DNA of 64,000 bases from Fragum whitleyi (lineage: Eukaryota; Mollusca; Bivalvia; Cardiida; Cardiidae), in NCBI GenBank assembly GCA_948146395.1, contig OX411543.1:73185558-73249557 (forward strand), written 5' to 3'. This document shows positions 56,046 through 64,000 of the stretch, in pieces (position 1 is the first letter of the stretch; every line of letters starts with the position of its first letter). The notes under the pieces are model-generated. The model saw only the letters and a program-made list of their open reading frames with translations. It was not told the DNA's origin and ran no database searches. A program made the translations under genes and the position numbers.

Positions 56046-56933
56046 TGCTTATCACAGCATTTTCCAGCTATACCCAAAGCATTGTTATCAGTAAAGCACA
56101 AAAGTGCAGTCTGATCTCAGCCTAAACTGTCTACTTTCTACCAAACATTATGAGAAAACCTTAAGTAAGACTGGAATAAATGTTTCAAAACCTGTCAATT
56201 TGCTTTAAACAATTTTAAATTCAGCAGGATAAGGGTTAAAAAGCTGTAGTCAAGATGATTCAGTACCTCGAGGACAACATGAAGATCAATTGTGTGGGTG
56301 TATGAAGTGGGAAATTCAAGCTACCTGTTTATGGTAATAAATCTAGGACAAGAAGTGAGTCAACCATGTCCTATTTTAAATAAGGGCAATTGATATTTCT
56401 CATGTACATTCTTCACCTTATCTTCCCAGGGTATATCCAGAGAACTTTGATCACTTCTATACTTTCATAATAGGCTGTTTGCTTGATTTACAGGGATTAT
56501 CAGGAAAATATATTTTCATGTGATAGCTTTTTACGACCGGTATTTTTTTGAAAAAAAAAATGGTCTTAAAAATTCTTCAAAGAAAAACTGTTACTCTTAA
56601 TTTGATAATGACCCCAAAATATTCCTGTTAAATCATGAGAAATAGACATAGATTCATTATATTCATCAATGGGCAACCAATGTTATCCTTGTATTGATAC
56701 ATTGAAGAAAATGTTGTAACTACAGCTTTATTCACACTACATTTAAAGGATTGTGGCTGTCAATCAGTCACATGTTCAATGTGATTTTCAGTATTAAATT
56801 ATACACATTTGTCTTATAATGATTTAGTTTTGAATATATAATATCTTAACAACATTTATTCAAGGCACTCTGCATTAATTCTTATCATATATTTTTACGC
56901 ATATTCTGGTATATCCATAAGGATAAACTGTAT

Positions 56934-57092
56934 CAAGGTAGGGGACCCATAATAATTCCACATTTTAGAAGTTATGAACTTACGGTGTTAACCAAGGTTT
57001 CCCTAATGTTTTTCATTAGGAAACCTCGGTTAACTTTGTGAAAGATCATGATTAATGAGTTCCAAAATGTTGCAGAACCCTTGAGCAGCCAA
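56934..57092. mobile_element. Foldback MITE 'GGTAGTGGACCC', copy 4
   Basis: 'CAAGGTAGGGGACCCATAAT' and 'AAATGTTGCAGAACCC'; the strong inner hairpin GTTAACCAAGGTTTCCCTAA / TTAGGAAACCTCGGTTAAC is kept. The right end is eroded. Confidence 0.7.
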
Positions 57093-57115
57093 TTTTCTTT
57101 TTTTTTTTTTTTTAT

Positions 57116-57371
57116 TTTTCACTCGAGGATAACACGATAAAGGGTCAAATGACTCTTGTTTCCATCGTGGTCCTAACTCTTTCCAGATCTTATCCTACAC
57201 ATTGAGAGAGAGGCAATGGGTTCTGACCACTGCTACCCATTTTTACAGCTGGGTGGACTGGGGCCCTGTCTGTAAAGTGTCCTGCCCAAATACACTACCA
57301 GCCTCCAGTGGGCTCAAACCTGCAACCACCAGGTTATGAGTCAAGCGTGCTATCCACTCGGCCAACGAGCC
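57116..57371 (-). mobile_element. tRNA-derived SINE family B
   Basis: Reverse orientation; the head (complement of 57371 leftward) is GGCTCGTTGGCCGAGTGGAT with AGCACGC, with a B-box-like GGTTTGAGCCCAC. The body 'ACAGGGCCCCAGTCCACCCA' and 'CCTCTCTCTCAATGTG' matches 13411-13580. The A-box is of the TGGCCGAGTGG (Ser/Leu tRNA) kind. Next to a T-run at 57099-57119. Confidence 0.75.
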
Positions 57372-57520
57372 AGACCTGATCAATGCCATTCCAATATTAT
57401 TGAATCAATGTATTGATCATTCTGCAATATCACTGTAACACTATAAGAGTAATCATCATCTTCTATATTGACAATATAATTGATCACGTATAAATGACAT
57501 CAAAAACTGATATAATAAAA

Positions 57521-57753
57521 TTGAGCCTGTGTGTGACATTTCCAACAATTTCATGTGTGCAACGTTGAGACTCAGACCTGTCTGTGCGCCCACACAGTCT
57601 GATCAGTCTTAATTATGCCCTTAATAGATGGCTACGGACCTAAAATTGCTATTCACAATCCAATATTTAATTAATGCACTGTGTGAATCCAGACAGCAAC
57701 GTCTTTCCATCATGCACACCTGAAATTGTTGGAAATGTCACACATTGGCTCAA
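57521..57753. mobile_element. MITE 'GAGCCTGTG', copy 3 (best preserved)
   Basis: TIRs of about 33 bp: TTGAGCCTGTGTGTGACATT with TCCAACAATTTCA, mirrored by TGAAATTGTTGG with AAATGTCACACATTGGCTCAA. 233 bp long. Confidence 0.85.
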
Positions 57754-58226
57754 TTGTCAATACTTCAGGGCCAAAGTGTATTTCAACCTATAACAGTCAA
57801 TATAAATCTCATCATATTTCAAGCAGAAGCCTGTCAACTATTTAGAACTCTATTGTGAGAGTAGTTTCCAGTATTGATTATTATGATACATACTCATGAC
57901 AACTCTTTTCAATTTCTTCTAAACCTTTTTTTACTTTTTAGAGGGCGAATAATCCGGTAACATCTAAGGGAGGGAGGGAGGGAGGGGGGTTAAGGGGTAT
58001 AATCCATACAAAATATATTTACAGTCATCCACCTCGATAGTACAATTATAGCTAAGGTTGTTTTTTTGTTTTTTTGAAATTGATGTTTCCAGCGAATATT
58101 AACAGTAGCAGCAGAGATATTTCATACAGTCAGTTTTCACAAGATTAAAATAATGATAATAACAACAGTTTAAGGCTGACTAAAGCAATACCTCAGTTAA
58201 TTTCCTTTTCCAAAAATGGCTAAGCT
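57754..58226. other. Unassigned spacer
   Basis: No gene; a (GGGA)n tract at 57967-57988. Confidence 0.5.
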
Positions 58227-58938
58227 AACAAGAGCACCGCAAGCGGGTGCCAACGCTCGGCTGTTAATTATTTCTTAGGCAAATGCAAATATATGAACTT
58301 GGTACCTACAGAAAGGTCTTGTACCAAGCAATGATCATTAGAAATATGAATGCTCTTTGACTAACCATTCAAAAATTATGACCAAGGTTAAATTTTTTCA
58401 AACAAACTTGACCTTGACTGATGACCTTGACCTTGAACGATAACCTTGAACTCGGTACCTACAGAAAGGTCTTGTCCCAAGCAATGATCATGTAAAATAT
58501 GAAGGCTCTTTAACTTACCATTCAAAAGTTATGACAAAGGTTAAATTTTTTAAAGAAATTTGACCTTGAAAAATGAACTTGACCTTGACTGATGACCTTG
58601 AACTTGGTACCTACAGAAAGATCTTGTTCCAAGCAATAATCATGTGAAATATGAAGGCTCCATGACTCGCCATTCAAAAATTATGATCAAGTTTAAATTT
58701 TTTAAAGAAATTTGACCTTGAAAAATGACCTTGACCTTGAGTGATGACCTTGAATTTGGTACCTACAAAAAGGTCTTGTCCCAAGCAATAATCATGTGAA
58801 ATATGAAGGCTCCATGACTCGCCATTCAAAAGTTATGACCAAGGTTAAAGTTTGTCACGCCAACGCCAACGACAACACGAACGACGCCACGGTGATCATA
58901 ATACCTTGGATTTTCTTCAAAAACAGCTGAGCTAAAAA
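58227..58938 (+). mobile_element. Hairpin-bounded tandem-repeat element, ~151-bp core
   Basis: 5' 'AACAAGAGCACCGCAAGCGG' with GTGCC (hairpin GCACC...GGGTGC). Core units marked by 'GGTACCTACAGAAAGGTCTT' at about 58303, 58457, 58607 and 58759. Then a short 'CCAACGCCAACGACAACACG' tract, ending AACAGCTGAGCTAAAAA. Non-coding. Confidence 0.7.
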
Positions 58939-59206
58939 TTATTCATGTTCAATATTACCAAAGCGATATCTTCATGATCAGTCATCACAAGCTAGAATTT
59001 CAAATCAATAAAAGTTGATGGACAGCAGCCTCCTAATGTAATACTACAAGTTGTAAAATTCTTCCAATAAAAATCACTGCAAATAGAGATGCCCTTATTG
59101 AAACAAAGCCATACCAAGAATCACAGGGTATAAAGTGCCACGCCGACACCAGAAGGTTCATGGACACCTGATGGATTTTTTCGATACGGAACTAACGGTG
59201 AAGCAA

Positions 59207-59318
59207 CTGGGTAGCGGAAAATATGATAACAAGACACCCCCTATCACAAATTCTGGTGTTGATTTCCATTTGAAAAAAATTCAGGGGGTGTCTAGTTATC
59301 ATATTTTTCGCTACCCAG
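59207..59318. mobile_element. Palindromic MITE nested in the 79-bp-TIR element
   Basis: TIRs of about 35 bp: CTGGGTAGCGGAAAATATGA with TAACAAGACACCCCCT, mirrored by AGGGGGTGTCTAGTTATC with ATATTTTTCGCTACCCAG. 112 bp in total. Confidence 0.85.
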
Positions 59319-59671
59319 GCCAATAAAAGTATGAATATCTTCGCTTTATGTGGATCTTTTGCCGAGAAATTTGGAATGTGTGTAGAGGATACATAAATGC
59401 TCTTAGACAAACACAAACAATGAAGAATAGTCAGGTTGTTTGAAAAAAAATTAATGACAAACCTAAACAAGAGGGCCATAGTGGCCCTAAATCGCTCACC
59501 TGAATGAACTGTCCAAAATAGTTTAAAGTAGATTTAGAAAGGATGAAGAGTTCTTACCAAATTTCAGATCAATTGTGCAAAAATGATGCCTCTACACTGC
59601 TTACAAGGTTTTTCTAAGATTTGACCCCGTGACCTCATTTTTGTACCCACTTGACCCAATTTCAAAATTGA

Positions 59672-59946
59672 TTGATTGATTGAATGGAGTTTAACGCCGC
59701 TTTCAACATATTTCAGTTATATCGCGGCGGCTGGAGCACCTAACAATGGATTCCTGGTATTTCTCTCACCAGTACATCCATCACATTCTTTCCTAGCCTC
59801 CAGCTACTATCTCACATAGGTCTACGATTATCAACCCATTGGTGAGAGACAAATTGTCGGAAAGAATGAGTGCCGCCGTCGGGGATCGAACCCGTGACTT
59901 CTAGATTGACAGTCCGACGCGCTACCAACTGCGCTATGACGGCGGC
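59672..59946 (-). mobile_element. tRNA-derived SINE family A, full length with target duplication
   Basis: Reverse orientation. The head (complement of 59876-59946) starts GCCGCCGTCATAGCGCAGTT and closes ACGGCGGC, giving a full 7-bp acceptor-like stem. A-box TAGCGCAGTTGGTAGCGC; B-box GGGTTCGATCCCC; anticodon position GTC (Asp-like) with a poor anticodon stem. The body ends AAAGCGGCGTTAAACTCC with a (TCAA)n tail. Direct duplication TTCAAAATTGA at both borders (59661-59671 and 59947-59957). Confidence 0.9.
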
Positions 59947-60031
59947 TTCAAAATTGACCTACATTTCATCAAGATGATCATTCTGACCAATTTTCAGGTT
60001 GATCAGACAAAAAATATGGCTTCTAGAGTGT

Positions 60032-61150
60032 CTACAAGGTTTTTCCAATATTTGAACCTGTGACCTCATTTTTGACCCCACTTGACCCAATTAAGAACTT
60101 GTGCGAGATTTTATCAAGACAATCATTCTGACCAAATTTCAGGTTGATTGGGCAAAAAATATGGCTTCTAGAGTGCCTACAAGGTTTTTCTAAGATTTGA
60201 CCTCGTGACCTCATTTTTGACCCCACTTGACCCAATTTCGAACTTGTCAGAGATTTTATCAAGACAATCATTCTGACCAAATTTCAGGTTGATTGGGCAA
60301 AAAATGTGGCCTCTAGAGTGTCTTCAAGGTTTTTCTTAGAATTGACCCTGTGACCTCATTTTTGACCCCACTCAACCCAATTTCGAACTTGTCCGAGATT
60401 TCATCAAGACAATCATTCTAACCAAATTTCAGGTTGATTGGGCACAAAATATGGCTTCTAGAGTGTCTACAAGGTTTTTCTAAGATTTGACCCTGTGACC
60501 TCATTTTTGACCCCACTTGACCCAATTTCGAACTTGTTCGAGATTTCATCAAGACAATAATTCTGACCAAATTTCAGGTTGATTGGGCAAAAAATATGGC
60601 TTCTAGAGTGTCTACAAGGTTTTTCTAAGATTTGACCTCGTGACCTCATTTTTGACCCTTCTTGACCCAATTTCAAACTTGTCAGAGATTTTATCAAGAC
60701 AATCATTCTGACCAAATTTCAGGTTGATTGGGCAAAAAATGTGGCCTCTAGAGTGTCTTCAAGGTTTTTCTTAGAATTGACCCTGTGACCTCATTTTTGA
60801 CCCCAAATAACCCAATTTCGAACTTGTCCGAGATTTCATCAAAACAATCATTCTAACCAAATTTCAGGTTGATTGGGCACAAAATATGGCTTCTAGATTG
60901 TCTACAAGGTTTTTCTAAGATTTGACCCCGTGACCTCATTTTTGACCCCACTTGACCCAATTTCGAACTTGTTCAAGATTTCATCAAGACAATCATTCTG
61001 ACCAAATTTCAGGTTGATTGGGCAAAAAATGTGGCCTCTAGAGTGTCTACAAGGTTTTTCTAAGAATTGACACTGTGACCTCATTTTTGACCCCATTTGA
61101 CCCAATTTCGAACAGGTGCGAGATTTTATCAAGACAATCATCCTGACCAA
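60032..61150. repeat. 435-bp higher-order repeat (3 x 145 bp)
   Basis: Within the array, unit types alternate A-A-B: A has 'GGCTTCTAGAGTGTCTACAA', B has 'GGCCTCTAGAGTGTCTTCAA' and TTCTTAGAATTGACCC. The pattern gives a 435-bp period (equivalent positions 60032, 60467, 60902). Further right the order changes towards A-B alternation. Confidence 0.75.
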
Positions 61151-62157
61151 ATTTCAGGTTGATTGGGCACAAAATATGGCTTCTAGAGTGTCTACAAGGT
61201 TATTCTAAGATTTGACCCCATGACCTCATTTTTGACCCCACTTGACCCAATTTTGAACTTGTCCGAGATTTCATCAAGACTATCATTCTGACCAAATTTC
61301 AGGTTGATTGGGCAAAAAATGTGGCCTCTAGAGTGTCTACAAGGTTTTTCTTAGAATTGACCCTGTGACCTCATTTTTGACCCCAATTGACCCAATTTCG
61401 GTCTTGTCCGAGATTTCATCAAGACAATCATTCTAACCAAATTTCAGGTTGATTGGGCACAAAATATGGCTTCTAGAGTGTCTACAAGGTTTTTCTAAGA
61501 TTTGACCCCGTGACCTCATTTTTGACCCCACTTGACCCAATTTCGAACTTGTCCGAGATTTCATCAAGACAATCATTCTGACCAAATTTCAGGTTGATTG
61601 GGCAAAAAATGTGGCCTCTATAGTGTCTACAAGGTAAATGTTGACGACACACGACACACGACGGACGACGCACGACGGACATCACGCGACCACAAAAGCT
61701 CACCTTGAGCACTTCGTGCTCAGGTGAGCTAAAAACGAGCAAAGTCACTCACTCCTAGGGCTAGAACTCGCTCATTTTGCTTAGTTGTTACCCTCCCCTT
61801 TTATTTCCTAAAAGAAGAACCATTTATCTCGACAGTGATACTAAAAATTGAAATGAAAATGATTATTTTGGTTTACAAATCAGTCAAAAACTTGCCCCAC
61901 CGTTAGTTCTGTATCGAAAAAATCGATCAGGTGTCCATGAACCTTCTGGTGTCGGCGTGGCACGTTATACCCTGTGAGAATAAGGACTATTGAAAAAAAG
62001 AAAAGCTTTAAATTAGATCAAATGACTTTTAATTACATAATTTTGTTTTTAGTCAGTGATCCTTGGCTCTTGCCAGTACTATTACATAGCACTCTTGGCC
62101 CATAGCGTCTCAATTTATGTATTGACCCATTTACCCTTTGTAAACATGTTAATTATT

Positions 62158-62386
62158 ATCCCTTGTCATACTAAATAAAAATTTGGCAAAAGTGGATTTA
62201 AATCAATGCAATGAAAGTATGTATTGTAAGTCAGTATTTACTTGAAAATGTTATCTTTTAGAATATTCTGGCTTATTCAAGGAAAAGCAGGTGGTTTAGA
62301 TTAAGATTAGACTGCACCTCTGCTGGCTGATCTTTGTCTATACCTCCTGCCAAATCAAGAATATTCCTAATTCAGCATGACAACAG
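62158..62386. mobile_element. MITE 'AACCCTTGTCATGCTGAA', copy 2
   Basis: 'TCCCTTGTCATACTAAATAA' at left and 'ATTCAGCATGACAACAGTG' at right; the internal palindrome is degraded (TGCACCTCTGCTGGC). Confidence 0.65.
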
Positions 62387-62447
62387 TGAACTTGTAATAT
62401 CTTTCAATATTATCTTTCTTTGTTAGCCTTTTTCCATCTACTGAACG

Positions 62448-62717
62448 TGGCCATCAAAGCGTAGTTGGTAGTGCGTCAGACTGTCATTCTAGAGGTATCG
62501 GGTTCGATCCCTGATGGCGGCACTCATTTTTTTCTACTATTTGTCTCGAACCAATGAATTGATAATGGTAGACCTATGTGAGATGGCAGCTGGAGGCTAG
62601 GGAAGGATGTGATGGTTGTACTACCAGTAATCCATTGTTAGGTGCTCCAGCTGTCGCGATATAACTGAAAAATTGTTGAAAGTGGCGTTAAATTCCATTC
62701 ATTCAATTAATCAATCC
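62448..62717 (+). mobile_element. tRNA-derived SINE family A, forward copy
   Basis: The head 'GGCCATCAAAGCGTAGTTGG' with 'TAGTGCGTCAGACTGTCATT', B-box GGTTCGATCCCTGATGGC. The body 'ATGTGAGATGGCAGCTGGAG' ends 'AAAGTGGCGTTAAATTCC' with a (ATTCA)-like tail. Confidence 0.85.
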
Positions 62718-64000
62718 ATCTTCTGTATACTACACCAACTAAAGTTTCAAGGAAACAAGACTAGAATTCATGATGCATGTACTTTACTTACTTATAAGCA
62801 ACTTGATGTTTTTCAGACAAGAAATTTTGTTCATCAGTTTTGCCAATTTTGGATTCATGTCTTTCATAGGATATGACAGATTATCCATATTGTTTCCTGT
62901 ACACAAGACAGTTGGAACATCTTTTTTTCCTATCGGTGTCATAACTCCGATTTTCATGTATTTTAAAGTTCAACTGGAATGATGCAATTCAAGACCTACA
63001 CCTTCATGTTGAATGGAAATTGTTCTCATTATTGAGAAAACTGTAATTTAACCAATTTGACAGACCAGATATCCATGATCACTATTTCAAAAACACTTTT
63101 AATTAATCCAATTAAACAGATAAACAGAAAGTCAAAATAATGTTATTGGTTGAATTCACTAAATGACTTCTTTATTGTACATAATCACAAGTTGTTATAC
63201 TATTTTCAAGAAATACAACAACATCTTGCATGTTTTCTTAAGGACAGAAGGGTTTTCAGTTATTTACTGTCAATAAAATCCATCAGCCTCATTATTCACA
63301 TTAATCATGCCCCTTGAGCACAAACCATGTGACCTCAACATCCATTAACTGAACTAAGTTCACATACATAACATGTATGTAATTGTCAATTTTCAACAAT
63401 TTTGACCTTTCAAAAGTCATCAAAATTTTATATTTCACAAATAAATTATCAAAACTCCTGATTATTTTGTTAAAAATTTAGAAGTGAATAATTTTACTAG
63501 ATCTTTTTTATCCTTGCAGTAAATAAAATATACATGACCTGTCAAGTAATAAGGACTATCTGGGAATTCCATATAAAGGATATTTGATAAAGGTATTTCG
63601 AAGGCTCAGCCTGAAACAGTTGTAACTGCCTATATGTTTATAGGCAGTTTCAACCGTTTTGCACTGAGCCATTGATTTGTTCTAGCAAAAGAGACTAAGT
63701 CTGCACGGTCTGACTAGGGTAGACACTTTAGACACAACCAAGATGGTTCCTTTTTGCATGTGATTGGTAATATATTTGTAATCATTAATTTTGTCACAAA
63801 ATTCAGTAGAAATTTACATTTATAAAAAATATCTTCATATCACAATGATTTTAACTGCCTGAACATGAACAGTATGAACCGAAGTCATATATTACTTCAT
63901 TTACCCACTAATCAGGAAGCAAAATTCTATGGATAATCACAAACTGTTGTAACTGCTAGTTCATGTCACTAATGCTTCAAGCTAGAGTCTGATAAGCCTG
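62718..64000. other. Unassigned right edge
   Basis: No abl exon or other gene recognised. A hairpin at 63604-63668 ('ACAGTTGTAACTGCCTATA' / 'TATAGGCAGTTTCAACCGT') resembles the palindrome split by the transposon at 45419. A poor MITE-like fragment ('CTGCACGGTCTGACTAGGG') at 63699. Confidence 0.5.

Larger units (their letters stand above)
54454..56933. other. abl intron or upstream sequence, mostly unassigned
   Basis: No exon found. It contains a right-half fragment of the 26350 MITE family (54895-55020), a SINE A fragment (55639-55695) and a GACA repeat (55778-56045). The remainder is plain AT-rich sequence. Confidence 0.5.
59466..61735 (+). mobile_element. Hairpin-bounded tandem-repeat element, 145-bp core with higher-order repeats
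   Basis: 5' AACAAG followed by the perfect hairpin AGGGCCATAGTGGCCCT and 'CGCTCACCTGA'. About 12 units of 145 bp (blocks 'TTGATTGGGCAAAAAATATG', 'GAGTGTCTACAAGGTTTTTC', 'GTGACCTCATTTTTGACCCC'). Then a CGACGGACGACGCACGACGG tract, and the 3' hairpin 'AGCTCACCTTGAGCACTTCG' / TGCTCAGGTGAGCT plus AAAAA. A SINE (59672-59946) is inserted in the first unit. Relatives: 1-820, 36343-36944, and a fragment at 12671-12715. Open frames of 82-95 codons here are repeat translations. Confidence 0.8.
59122..61976. mobile_element. DNA transposon with 79-bp TIRs, interrupted by two insertions
   Basis: The left TIR (59122-59200) and right TIR (61898-61976) are almost identical inverted copies: CACAGGGTATAA, then 'CGCCGACACCAGAAGGTTCA', then 'TGGACACCTGAT', then 'GAACTAACGGTG'. 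They are flanked by a 5-bp direct duplication AGAAT (59117-59121 and 61977-61981). Between the TIRs are a palindromic MITE (59207-59318) and a long tandem-repeat element (59466-61735). No transposase seen. Superfamily not assigned. Confidence 0.8.

Noticed and set aside
59876..59946. A tRNA-Asp gene (GTC anticodon position, closed acceptor stem)
   Set aside because: The anticodon stem is poor, and the sequence is the head of a repeated SINE with tail and target duplication.
60032..61748. A family of 82-88 residue proteins repeated every 435 bp
   Set aside because: They are in-frame readings of the 145-bp tandem repeat; the spacing is the repeat period.

Overview
This is nuclear DNA from an animal, most likely a bivalve mollusc. 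It is AT-rich, has very low gene density, long introns with GT-AG borders, and is packed with small non-autonomous transposons, tRNA-derived SINEs and arrays of 115-170 bp tandem repeats. Several repeat signatures (a start like CAAGAGGGCCATAGTGGCCC, an end like GCTCAGGTGAGCTAAAAA, and GACGGACGGACG tracts) are ones I associate with bivalve genomes. The species cannot be named from the sequence.

Three protein-coding loci can be supported. (1) Two tandem, same-strand paralogues of a hotdog-fold thioesterase-like protein lie at 7.8-9.3 kb and 22.2-24.0 kb. Each has two exons and an intact predicted frame of 278 residues, with about 90% identity in the second exon. (2) The right half holds most of an Abelson tyrosine kinase gene (abl) on the minus strand. 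Eleven coding exons between 54453 and 37390 encode, in order, the end of SH3, SH2, the SH2-kinase linker, the full kinase domain, a long Pro/Ser-rich tail and the C-terminal F-actin-binding domain. The first exons (N-terminus and first half of SH3) were not found and probably lie beyond the right edge. Reading frame and splice phase are consistent across all eleven exons.

The rest is repeats. 0-7 kb: diverged tandem arrays and two TIR elements. 9.4-22 kb: degraded repeats, SINEs, a long CT microsatellite, the 3' end of a LINE, a Tc1/mariner transposase relic, and a TAGG-rich microsatellite with a SINE inside. 24-37 kb: no gene found, but a 1.77 kb Mutator-like element with 9-bp target duplications, a hAT-like MITE with 8-bp duplications, and several palindromic MITEs. 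37-54.5 kb: abl, whose introns hold at least a dozen elements, including a 1.86 kb TA-flanked element inserted at the centre of a small palindrome. 54.5-64 kb: probably abl intron or upstream sequence, with two hairpin-bounded tandem-repeat elements, one nested inside a DNA transposon with 79-bp TIRs.

The most unusual observations are: (a) three decayed tandem copies of the abl SH3-end exon directly behind the real exon, two of which keep its 5' splice site; (b) a set of unrelated tandem-repeat elements that share one architecture (5' hairpin, 145-170 bp repeats, a GACGGACG-like tract in most, 3' hairpin, A-run); (c) a 435-bp higher-order repeat; (d) a gene-conversion-like identical patch between the two thioesterase-like genes.
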